From: Deltaproteobacteria bacterium
Lineage (GTDB): Bacteria > Desulfobacterota > DSM-4660 > Desulfatiglandales > HGW-15
Direction of reading: 5' to 3'
Length of the DNA stretch: 10,983 nt
Assembly (NCBI GenBank): GCA_020342025.1
Contig: CP070840.1
Coordinates: 3,131,554-3,142,536, forward strand
The translations under genes and the position numbers were made by a program. Shown here one piece after another: positions 1 to 6,946 of this stretch (its first letter is position 1; each line of letters starts with the position of its first letter). The notes under the pieces are model-generated. The model was not told the DNA's origin. It was given only the letters and a program-made list of their open reading frames with translations, and searched no databases.

Positions 1-221
1 GTGCCCTGCTTGATCGCTCTCGCGATGTTATCTTTAGGCATATTTTGCCCTATGGCCGCTTGAATGGCGACTCTGAGCCTGGGATTGCCATCTGGGTCTC
101 CTCCCCCTAAACGGGCCGCTACCGTAATTTCTTTGATGAGCTTTGAGAAGATCTTGCCCCTCTTGGCGTCAACAGCGCCCTTCTTGTGCCTTATTGAGGC
201 CCATTTTGAATGACCGGACAT
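1..221 (-). CDS. yebC: YebC/PmpR (TACO1) family protein, N-terminal part, cut by window edge
   Basis: The first 73 residues are visible; the gene runs off the left edge, and the full family protein is about 240-250 residues. The protein begins [20 protein letters not shown] and continues with [12 protein letters not shown], a Gly-rich [12 protein letters not shown] and [12 protein letters not shown]. This closely matches the conserved N-terminal domain of YebC. Family members are cytosolic. They have been described as DNA-binding regulators (PmpR) and, more recently, as ribosome-associated factors that help translate difficult stretches such as polyproline, as does mitochondrial TACO1. The start is well supported because a perfect GGAGGAG ribosome binding site (227-233 on the complementary strand) lies 5 bases from the ATG. 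A copy of the 138-bp repeat element ends 25 bases upstream of the start, so the leader is unusual. The family call is near certain; the exact function in this organism is inferred. Confidence 0.95.
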   Translation of the reverse strand, partial: MSGHSKWASIRHKKGAVDAKRGKIFSKLIKEITVAARLGGGDPDGNPRLRVAIQAAIGQNMPKDNIARAIKQG

Positions 222-246
222 GGGTTCTCCTCCGGAGTAAAATGCA

Positions 247-384
247 CTAAAGTGACTAAAGTGACCTGCCCGCCAATGCCTCCCTGGGAAGAACAGCATG
301 GCCAAGGTAAGCAATCAGAACCAGCCAAACGGATTGGCGCACTCCCAAATGGCTATGGCAGGCGGGGCTAAAGTGTCTAAAGTT
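247..384 (-). repeat. 138-bp dispersed element, copy A (upstream of yebC)
   Basis: Hand alignment to the reverse complement of 3496-3633 gives 17 mismatches over 138 positions with no gaps, about 88% identity. It is given as minus strand because read that way it lies in the 5' leader of yebC, 25 bases before the ATG. Both ends carry a CTAAAGTG-type 9-mer in direct orientation: two tandem copies at 247-263 and two at 368-384. Inside are complementary segments CCTGCC (265-270) with GGCAGG (357-362), and CGCCAAT (271-277) with ATTGGCG (333-339), so the unit can fold as an interrupted hairpin. There are no IS-like terminal inverted repeats and no reading frame. It could be a non-autonomous mobile element, a REP-like unit or a leader RNA element. 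Confidence 0.88.
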
Positions 385-466
385 GTAATTTGCTTCTGGG
401 TTCAGTTTTGATGGTTTGTGCAGTCAAAACTCCTTTAACTCCGTTACGGGCTTAATCTGATGGATG

Positions 467-506
467 ATTCAACCGATTAACCACTCAACCAATCGACTAT
501 TTAACT
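467..506. repeat. degenerate 8-bp tandem array overlapping the rlmE stop codon
   Basis: Five consecutive 8-base units are visible: ATTCAACC, GATTAACC, ACTCAACC, AATCGACT and ATTTAACT. The consensus is roughly ANTYAAC followed by C or T. The array starts in the spacer and runs across the rlmE stop codon (497-499) into its last codons. No hairpin followed by a T-run was found here, so it is not an obvious terminator. Confidence 0.6.
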
Positions 507-1090
507 AAGCCAAGGCCCACTAAGTAAATCTCTTTACTTCTTTTACGCACGGCTGAAGGACGAATGAGGTGCATCTGAGCAAACCGTTTTTTCACCTCAT
601 TTCTGAATGCCTTCAGGTCTTCTCCCTCAAATACTTTTGACAAGAAATGTCCTTTTTCTTTCAGAAGAACCAGAGATATTTCCAAGGCCTTTTTGGCCAG
701 TCCCATGGAACGGCTTGTATCGGCCACTTTGATACCCGTGGTTTGTGGAGCCAAGTCACTGATGACCGTATCCCTAAGGTCAATCTCCTTGGCGAGCCAT
801 TCAATGTCTAATGTGATCACGTCTGCTTTAATGAATCTAAAATTGGAAGCTGATAGACGTTCAGGCTCCCTAAGGTCCACGCCTACCACTTCCCCCTTGG
901 GTCCCACCTTTTCTAAACCGTATTGAGACCATGAACCCGGGTAACAACCCAAATCAAGAAGTCGGTGGCCGCGCCCAATTAACTTGAATCTTCTGTCGAT
1001 TTCCTCGAGTTTGTAAACGGATCTGGCGAAATACTTTTCATCCCTGGCCCGGCGCGTATAGTGATCTTCCCACTGGTTTCTCTTGACCAT
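497..1090 (-). CDS. rlmE: 23S rRNA (uridine-2552-2'-O) methyltransferase RlmE (FtsJ/RrmJ)
   Basis: The enzyme methylates the 2'-OH of U2552 in the A-loop of 23S rRNA with S-adenosylmethionine, a late step of 50S assembly. Counting from the chosen start (197 residues), the SAM-binding motif DLGCYPGSWSQ is at about 46-56. The family K-D-K-E tetrad is complete: K27 in SVYK, D112 in SDLAP, K152 in SKVFEGE and E187 in RSKEIYLV. An in-frame upstream ATG at 1159 would add 23 residues (MVNNVKNLWPVLGFWAGAWG...) that do not resemble the family N-terminus. The start at 1090 gives MVKRNQWEDHY, close to the usual beginning, with GGGGA about 10 bases upstream. The longer form also has a possible AAGGG site, so the start is not settled. 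The gene diverges from the TrpF-like gene, and its 3' end overlaps an 8-bp repeat array. Confidence 0.93.
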   Translation of the reverse strand: MVKRNQWEDHYTRRARDEKYFARSVYKLEEIDRRFKLIGRGHRLLDLGCYPGSWSQYGLEKVGPKGEVVGVDLREPERLSASNFRFIKADVITLDIEWLAKEIDLRDTVISDLAPQTTGIKVADTSRSMGLAKKALEISLVLLKEKGHFLSKVFEGEDLKAFRNEVKKRFAQMHLIRPSAVRKRSKEIYLVGLGLVK

Positions 1091-1299
1091 TTTATCTGTT
1101 CCCCATGCACCGGCCCAGAAACCTAGAACAGGCCAGAGATTTTTCACGTTATTTACCATATAAGTATACCCTTTGCAAAAAAATTATGTAAGATTGGGTA
1201 AATGTTAGGTCATCATCCTTTTGGATAGAAAAAGTATACAAAGAAGATAAAGAGTCTTGTAGGGTTGAACTTATTTCGGGAGATGGAGAGAATAGGCGC

Positions 1300-2040
1300 A
1301 TGATCGTTCAAATCTATGAAATCCAGACACCCGCGGAAGCAGAGCAGTGCATCGAGGTGGGAGTGGATCATGTGGGGAGTGTGCTCCTTTCCGAGAGGGG
1401 ATGGCGACAGCCCGTCCTAAAAGAGACCTTAAGCCTATCGCAAGGCACCCCTGTGAAAAACAGCCTTATCTCTCTTTTCCCGGAAGTGAATACTTTATAC
1501 AGAGTATTGGACTACTACCGACCCGACTATATTCACTTTTGTGAAAGCCTCACAGACAACCACGGTCGGGAAAAGGATCTGGATAAATATATCGATCTGC
1601 AAAGGAGGGTAAGAGACAGGTTTCCCGAGGTGGGGATCATTCGTTCAATACCCATACCCACGGAGGACGCAGCTCAGGCATACCCCACCCTCAAGATAGC
1701 TGAAAGGATGGAGCCGGTAAGCGACCTTTTCCTGACCGATACCTGGCTGGAAGAGGCGCCTGTGGAAGGGTTCATTGGCATAACAGGTAGGAGATGTGAC
1801 TGGAAAAGAGCGAGAGCATTGGTCCTTCAATCCAGAATACCTGTTATCCTGGCGGGAGGCCTTTCCCCAGAGAACGTTTATGAGGGTTTGATGGAGGTGG
1901 GCCCGGCTGGCGCCGATAGCTGCACCCAGACGAACAAAAGGGACAAAAACGGAAATCCCATACGATTTGAGAAAAATTTTGAGAGGGTGAACAGATTTGT
2001 GGAAGAGGTGAGAAGGGCTGAGGATTTGAGCTCAGGATGA
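1300..2040 (+). CDS. TrpF-like (phosphoribosylanthranilate isomerase family) TIM-barrel protein lacking the catalytic Cys
   Basis: This 246-residue protein is recognisable as a phosphoribosylanthranilate isomerase relative. Strand 1 is MIVQIYEI, VDHVGSVL (22-29) matches the usual GADxVGFVF, LFLTDT (143-148) carries the family aspartate at D147, and GITGRRCDW (160-168) matches GGTGKTFDW. VILAGGLSPENV (182-193) is the phosphate-binding loop. The cysteine in the normal KICG motif, the general base of TrpF, is replaced by Tyr6 (QIYEI). The second phosphate-binding segment, usually DVSSGVE, reads DSCTQTN and is followed by an unusual polar stretch, KRDKNGNPIRFEKN. No other tryptophan gene is nearby. 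The next genes, 124 bases downstream on the same strand, are an efflux adaptor and pump. Automatic annotation would probably call it TrpF; here the real reaction is probably different or unknown. A GGAGAG-like ribosome binding site lies slightly far, about 10 bases, before the ATG. Confidence 0.75.
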   Translation: MIVQIYEIQTPAEAEQCIEVGVDHVGSVLLSERGWRQPVLKETLSLSQGTPVKNSLISLFPEVNTLYRVLDYYRPDYIHFCESLTDNHGREKDLDKYIDLQRRVRDRFPEVGIIRSIPIPTEDAAQAYPTLKIAERMEPVSDLFLTDTWLEEAPVEGFIGITGRRCDWKRARALVLQSRIPVILAGGLSPENVYEGLMEVGPAGADSCTQTNKRDKNGNPIRFEKNFERVNRFVEEVRRAEDLSSG

Positions 2041-2164
2041 TAGGATAATTGGAGAGGCATATGAATATTGAAAACGTTTGATAAATGCCCATAAATTGAT
2101 ATGGTGATATTTTCGTGGAAAGCTAAGAGGATGTAACGAATAAAAGGGGTTTAAGGGAAGTAGA

Positions 2165-3418
2165 GTGAAAGAAAATTGGAAAATATTCATTCGAACGCTC
2201 ATCACGTTGGCAACACTCTTTTGTTCCCTTGCATGGTTGGGATGTGGTGAAAATCGGGAGAATAACCCCGACTCGGGGAACCCTCCACAAAAAATTAAAC
2301 CGGTGAAGATCAGTGCCGTTAAAGCTGTTCCTTTGCAAAGTAGTGTAGAGTATGTTGGCGCACTTACCGCACACCTGAAGGTCAATGTGGCCACTGAGAT
2401 AGGGGGATCCATCGAGAAGTTGTTCTTTGAGAGGGGCGATCGGGTGAAAGAGGGTGAACTGCTTGCCGAGATCGGCACAAGCAGTACCCTCATTGAGGTC
2501 CAGCAGGCAGAGGCAGCGCTGGGAGTCGCAGAAAGTCGCCTGAAAAAGACAGAACGGGGAAGCAGGCCGGAGGAGATCCTTATCGCTAAGGCGCGTGTGG
2601 AAGAGGCAGAAGCGGCCCTCAGAGAGGCGGAGAGGAATTTCAAAAGGATCGATGATCTCTACGGAGATAAAGCCGTATCCAACAGTGATCACGACGCCGC
2701 GAAAAGGGCGGTGGACATAGGCCGGGCCAATTTGGAGTCCGCCGAGCAACAGTTAGAACTTGCAAGACAAGGCCCTCGAATTGAGGACAGAGAGGAGGCA
2801 CGAGCGGCTCTAAAGCAGGCTCAGGCAGCTCTAGCCATGGCAAAGGACCGCCTGAGAAAGTCCAGATTGAACGCGCCATCCGATGGCATTATCGCCTTCC
2901 GTCATGTTGAGGAAGGGGAGGTGGTGGCGCCTGGAACCGCCATAACCCAAGTGGTGGATAATAGGAAAATGAAAATAAAGCTCTCTCTGGCTGAAAGAGA
3001 TCTTCCCCTTTTGGACAGAGACGAACAATTCCCCTTTACGATTGATGCCTACCCTGGTGAAAAATATGCGTGCCGATTGAATTTTGTCTCACCCACTGCA
3101 GACCCTGCCACCCGTTCCTTTCCCACTGAACTTTTGGTGGATGAGCCGGATCCCAGAATGGCTGACGGTATGACTGTACGTGTGGAATTCCCCATTGCAA
3201 GTCAGGAGAAATCCATCAAAATCCCTTCGGCCTGGCTTTCGGAGGAGAATGGCCAAATAGGATTGTTTGTGGTTGAGGATGGAAAGGCGGTGTTTAGAAG
3301 GGTCACATTAGGATCCTATTATGAAGGCAGGGTGGAGATCCTCTCAGGCCTTAATGATGATGAGTTGGTCATTACAAATCCAGCAGGATTGAAAACCGGG
3401 GATGCGGTCACTTACTAA
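2165..3418 (+). CDS. RND efflux periplasmic adaptor (membrane fusion protein), predicted lipoprotein
   Basis: This is the adaptor subunit of a tripartite RND pump (AcrA/MexA, HlyD_D23-like), joining the inner-membrane permease to an outer-membrane channel. The start is a GTG with a GGGAAG-type site just upstream. The N-terminus is a signal sequence ending in AWLGC, so Cys27 is the likely lipidated residue (signal peptidase II). The barrel-sandwich (lipoyl-like) domain is split between about 65-105 (VATEIGGSIEKLFFERGDRV) and 232-265 (NAPSDGIIAFRHVEEGEVV). Between them, about 108-230, is an Ala/Glu/Arg-rich alpha-helical hairpin, likely coiled coil, with two related openings, GSRPEEILIAKA and GPRIEDREEARA. 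A beta-barrel domain (about 268-345) and a membrane-proximal domain (about 350-417) follow. The length of 417 residues is normal. The permease gene follows after a 237-base spacer that contains repeat copy B. The substrate cannot be told from sequence. Confidence 0.93.
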   Translation: MKENWKIFIRTLITLATLFCSLAWLGCGENRENNPDSGNPPQKIKPVKISAVKAVPLQSSVEYVGALTAHLKVNVATEIGGSIEKLFFERGDRVKEGELLAEIGTSSTLIEVQQAEAALGVAESRLKKTERGSRPEEILIAKARVEEAEAALREAERNFKRIDDLYGDKAVSNSDHDAAKRAVDIGRANLESAEQQLELARQGPRIEDREEARAALKQAQAALAMAKDRLRKSRLNAPSDGIIAFRHVEEGEVVAPGTAITQVVDNRKMKIKLSLAERDLPLLDRDEQFPFTIDAYPGEKYACRLNFVSPTADPATRSFPTELLVDEPDPRMADGMTVRVEFPIASQEKSIKIPSAWLSEENGQIGLFVVEDGKAVFRRVTLGSYYEGRVEILSGLNDDELVITNPAGLKTGDAVTY

Positions 3419-3422
3419 AATG

Positions 3423-3460
3423 TCTAAAGTGATCTGAAGTGCCTAAAATGCCTAAATTTA
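3423..3460. repeat. degenerate 9-bp tandem array (CTAAAGTG type) after the adaptor gene
   Basis: Units read TCTAAAGTG, ATCTGAAGTG, CCTAAAATG and CCTAAATTTA, beginning a few bases after the adaptor stop codon. The unit is the same 9-mer found at both ends of the 138-bp element. GTCTAAAGT (3422-3430) is perfectly complementary to ACTTTAGAC (3497-3505) at the start of copy B, so the array and the element edge could pair as a 9-bp stem with a loop of about 66 bases. Confidence 0.55.
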
Positions 3461-3495
3461 GATTTTTATATGGGCCCACGGGTGTTTATTCAATT

Positions 3496-3633
3496 AACTT
3501 TAGACACTTTAGCCCCACCTGCCGTAGCCATTTGGGAGTGTGCCTATCCGTTTGGTTGGTTCTAATTGCTTAGCCTGGCCAGAGTGCTCTTCGCAGGGGG
3601 GCATTGGCGGGCAGGTCACTTTGGTCATTCTAG
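3496..3633 (+). repeat. 138-bp dispersed element, copy B (upstream of RND permease)
   Basis: This is the second copy of the element at 247-384, in inverted orientation on the chromosome but in the same sense relative to its downstream gene. It ends 22 bases before the permease ATG. Blocks identical in both copies include the CTAAAGTGTCTAAAGTT end, ACTCCCAAATGG and GTGACCTGCCCGCCAATGCC (in copy A orientation). CCTGCC/GGCAGG pairing is kept. The CGCCAAT/ATTGGCG stem has one C-to-T change that keeps a wobble pair and one A-to-T change that breaks a pair, so evidence for a conserved RNA fold is mixed. The copy fills most of the spacer between the adaptor and permease genes, which are normally close together. 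Confidence 0.88.
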
Positions 3634-3655
3634 TTCACCTCTTATGTGATCCAAT

Positions 3656-6600
3656 ATGTTTCTCACCCGATTTGGCATAAATAGACCCGTGGTGGTTCGA
3701 ATGGCCCTGATCTTGATCGTGGCATTGGGCATCTACTCCTACCGCGCCATGCCGCGCTACCTGGATCCAGATCTCACCATTGGTGAGGGCATCGTGGTGA
3801 CTATCGCCGAAGGCTTTTCTCCAGAAGAGATGGAGAAACTGGTCACAAACAAGATCGAGGATGAGCTCCAGGGCATCTCCCAGATACGTCGATACGAATC
3901 CAATTCCTTTGAAAGTACCTCAAAGATCCATGTGTATTTCCAGACACACCTCTCAGAATACGAGATCGATCAAGGCATGCAAGAGGTGCGAAATGCGGTG
4001 GACCGGGTGGACGATTTTCCTGGGGAGGCAAAGGTCCCTAGGGTCGTGGAAATAGACATAGCCCTCTTTCCCGTCTGCATGGTAGGCCTCTCCGGTAACC
4101 TGCCCATGATGCAGCTTCAAGATATTGCCAAGGATGTTTCAGATATTTTGGAGGACATTAAGGGTGTATCCGAGGTGGAAATTTTTGGGGAGAGGGAAAG
4201 GGAGATATGGGTGGAATTGAATCCACACCGGATGGCCACGTATGGTATTTCCACCACAGAGGTGGTCAAGGCCATCGCTAACCGATCAAAAAATCTTCCG
4301 GGTGGGGCCGTGGAAATGGGTCCTCATGAGACGGCCATCAGGATGCTCGGAGAACCTGATGTGCCGGAAGCGCTATCCGGATTGGCCCTGAGAAGCGTGG
4401 ACGGCGGGACTGTCTATCTGAGTGATATTGCCAAGGTGACTCCCACGTTGGAGAAGGCTCTCAGCTTGACGTTCATCGATAAGCAGAACGCACTCGTTTT
4501 GGCCGTAAAACGAAAGAGAAACACCAACATGATTCAGATTGTGAATGACGTCAGGGCCCAATTGAAGGATATGGAGGGTCAGTATCCAGGCCTGAGAACC
4601 ACCATATACTTTGACCAGTCAAAAGTTACCAAACAACGGATCAAAGAGCTCCAGACCAATGCGGGTCTGGGAATCATCGCTGTTTTCCTTATTCTCTGGA
4701 TATCCATGGGTCTGCGAAATGCCGTTTATGCATCCATCGGTATACCGGTCGCATTTCTCCTTACCTTCACACTCATGAAGATCTTTGGCCTTTCCATTGA
4801 TGGTGTAACCCTTTTTGGGCTCATTCTCGTGCTGGGCGTTATTGTGGATGACGCCATAGTGGTTCTGGAGAACGTCTTTCGGTACATTGAGAATGGCCTG
4901 CCAGCAGCAAAAGCGACCTTGGAAGGGAGCAGGGAAGTCCTCGCCCCCGTTCTTGCGTCCGTATCCACCAATATGGCCGCCTTTTTCCCTCTCCTCTTCA
5001 TGATCGGGGGCGTTATTGGACGGTTCCTGGAAATTCTGCCCCAAGTGGTCCTGTTTGCTCTGGCTGCTTCTCTTTTTGAGGTGTTTTTCATGCTGCCATC
5101 CCACGTGGTGGAACTGACACCGAAGAAGGCCCTGATAAAGGCTGCTTCCAAGAAGCGGTTCGATGTATTCAGTCCAGTCAGAAGGGTCTATTACCCCTAT
5201 TTACGGATGATACTTCGACACCGCTACATTTCTGTACTGGTGATCGTTTTTTCCACCATTACCGTCTTCTTTCTCTATTTCATGACCGAATTCGAGATGT
5301 TTCCCAAGACAGATGCCTTTCCCCGATTCAACATCAATTTTGATTTGCCCATCGGCTCCACGTTGCAGCGATCCAGTGACACCCTTATGGCCCTTACGGA
5401 TCTCGTGAAGGAGCGGATTGGAGATGAACTGGAAGCACCTATTGCCATTGCGGGGTTTAAGGAGGTCAATTATGAGCCTGTCCGGGGCACGCACTATGGT
5501 CAACTCAACGTCATCCTCAAGGATGCAAAAGAGAGGAATCACAGTGTGGTGGAACTCATGGAAGGCATAAGGGATGAGGTGGGCCGCCTTCTCACTTCTT
5601 ACGGGGCTACAGCCTTTACCCTGGAGAGGCTTTTGGAAGGCCCGCCTGTGGGAACGGATGTGGATCTGAAGATCCAGTCACCGACCTGGGAGACATCGGC
5701 CCAAGTCTCTCGCCTTATCCAAAGGGAGCTCTCAAATTATAAAGGGATTGTGGATATACAGGATGATTTTTCGAGGCAGAAGCAGTTCATGGAAATCACT
5801 GTGGATGAGGCGAAGGCAAAAAAAATGGGGATTGATCAGGCATACCTGGTCATGGCCGTACAGGCAGCCTTTCATGGCCTGAGGGTTGCCACATACAATC
5901 AAGGGGACGAGGAGCAGGAGATCAAGTTGAAATACCTGCCCGAATACCGGCGCGACTATGACGATCTGATGAACCTAAAGATCTCCGTCCCTGGATCTGG
6001 GATGGTTCCTCTGAAGGAAGTAGCTCGTATCCAGATGAACCCTGGTTTTCATAACATTTACCATTACAATGGCATACCAACGGTGCGGCTGACGGCAAGC
6101 ATCAAGAGTATCCAGGACCAAAAAAAAGGATTGGCGAGGATTCTGTACAACTTCAGCGGAGAGCGGATGACTGCAGTCAAGGCCAATAAGATCGCAAGAG
6201 ACTATTTTGACAGCATAAAGACGAATTTCCCTGGGGCACGAATGATCGCTGGGGGTCTTCAGGAAGAGACGGATACCTCCCTAAAGGAACTTTGGAATGC
6301 AGGTATCCTGGCACTCCTATTAATTTTTTTCATCCTGGCCCTCGAATTCAATTCTTTTACCCAACCTCTGATCATCATGATCACTATTCCCTTTGTGACT
6401 CTTGGGGTCTTTGTGGGTCTGCTGGTCAGCAACAATCCCCTCACCTTTGTGACCCTCATTGGGCTTCTGACCCTCACAGGGATTGTGGTTAACGATTCCC
6501 TTGTTCTGATCGATTTTATCAACCGCTACTGGAAAGAGAGCCCAAAGGAGCTCTATCTAGCCATTGTGAAGGGTTGCCATGTGCGTATGCGCCCCATCAT

Positions 6601-6877
6601 GCTCACCTCACTCACCACCATCTTTGGACTGGCCCCCATGGCCTTTGGCCTGGGCGGCAAATCTCCGTTTTGGGCCCCCCTTGCCACCGCCATCATGTGG
6701 GGTCTTGGCTTTGCCACACTGCTCATCCTCTCCATGGTGCCCGCCTACTACGCCATCCTCCAAGACATCGGATATTTCATCAGACACCGAAGGCGGCGAA
6801 AGGCAGAGACTCTAAGGGAAATAGAAGAGGCTTTTCAGTACGACGAGTTGCGGCCTTTTATGAAAAAGAAGGGGTAA
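3656..6877 (+). CDS. RND efflux permease, AcrB/HAE-like inner-membrane transporter
   Basis: This 1073-residue proton-driven exporter works with the adaptor encoded upstream and an outer-membrane channel encoded elsewhere. The start MFLTRFGINRPVVVRMALIL has the family N-terminus and first membrane helix (about 12-30). The two-fold repeat is visible: a periplasmic loop from about 31-330, a block of helices from about 335-520 (ISMGLRNAVYASIGIPVAFL and onward), a second periplasmic loop from about 555-870, and a second helix block from about 875-1040. In TM4, GVIVDDAIVVLENV carries the paired aspartates D398-D399, equivalent to AcrB D407/D408. In TM10 the AcrB lysine (K940) region reads GIVVNDSLVLIDF, so Asn946-Asp947 stand where Lys-Asn are usual. 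The C-terminus is a basic and acidic cytoplasmic tail. The ribosome binding site is weak or absent: no AGGAG-like motif lies before the ATG at 3656. The substrate is unknown; drug, lipid or solvent export are all possible. Confidence 0.94.
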   Translation: MFLTRFGINRPVVVRMALILIVALGIYSYRAMPRYLDPDLTIGEGIVVTIAEGFSPEEMEKLVTNKIEDELQGISQIRRYESNSFESTSKIHVYFQTHLSEYEIDQGMQEVRNAVDRVDDFPGEAKVPRVVEIDIALFPVCMVGLSGNLPMMQLQDIAKDVSDILEDIKGVSEVEIFGEREREIWVELNPHRMATYGISTTEVVKAIANRSKNLPGGAVEMGPHETAIRMLGEPDVPEALSGLALRSVDGGTVYLSDIAKVTPTLEKALSLTFIDKQNALVLAVKRKRNTNMIQIVNDVRAQLKDMEGQYPGLRTTIYFDQSKVTKQRIKELQTNAGLGIIAVFLILWISMGLRNAVYASIGIPVAFLLTFTLMKIFGLSIDGVTLFGLILVLGVIVDDAIVVLENVFRYIENGLPAAKATLEGSREVLAPVLASVSTNMAAFFPLLFMIGGVIGRFLEILPQVVLFALAASLFEVFFMLPSHVVELTPKKALIKAASKKRFDVFSPVRRVYYPYLRMILRHRYISVLVIVFSTITVFFLYFMTEFEMFPKTDAFPRFNINFDLPIGSTLQRSSDTLMALTDLVKERIGDELEAPIAIAGFKEVNYEPVRGTHYGQLNVILKDAKERNHSVVELMEGIRDEVGRLLTSYGATAFTLERLLEGPPVGTDVDLKIQSPTWETSAQVSRLIQRELSNYKGIVDIQDDFSRQKQFMEITVDEAKAKKMGIDQAYLVMAVQAAFHGLRVATYNQGDEEQEIKLKYLPEYRRDYDDLMNLKISVPGSGMVPLKEVARIQMNPGFHNIYHYNGIPTVRLTASIKSIQDQKKGLARILYNFSGERMTAVKANKIARDYFDSIKTNFPGARMIAGGLQEETDTSLKELWNAGILALLLIFFILALEFNSFTQPLIIMITIPFVTLGVFVGLLVSNNPLTFVTLIGLLTLTGIVVNDSLVLIDFINRYWKESPKELYLAIVKGCHVRMRPIMLTSLTTIFGLAPMAFGLGGKSPFWAPLATAIMWGLGFATLLILSMVPAYYAILQDIGYFIRHRRRRKAETLREIEEAFQYDELRPFMKKKG

Positions 6878-6880
6878 GAA

Positions 6881-6899
6881 CCGCCTTGCGACAGGGCGG
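6881..6899. terminator. weak stem-loop between convergent genes
   Basis: CCGCC (6881-6885) pairs with GGCGG (6895-6899) across a 9-base loop, 4 bases after the permease stop and about 50 bases from the flavoprotein stop on the other strand. The 69-base gap between two convergent genes is where a shared terminator is expected. There is no T-run on the plus-strand side and only a distant T-rich stretch on the minus side, so this is a weak candidate. Confidence 0.25.
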
Positions 6900-6946
6900 G
6901 GATGGGCATTCGCATGGAACTCAGGCGGTCGGCTTTGTGGGACTGT

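Noticed and set aside
247..384. IS-derived MITE with terminal inverted repeats
   Set aside because: The terminal CTAAAGTG motifs are direct, not inverted; no target duplication is evident and no transposase is nearby. The repeat itself is kept, the MITE label is not.
2078..2105. Possible promoter TTGATA plus TATGGT before the adaptor gene
   Set aside because: The spacing is 16 bases and the -10 matches consensus at only about four positions; too weak to annotate in an AT-rich spacer.
2032..2749. Long minus-strand open frames of about 200 codons
   Set aside because: They overlap the lipoprotein signal and coiled coil of the adaptor, which is well supported on the plus strand; the translations are Ser/Leu/Pro-rich shadows.
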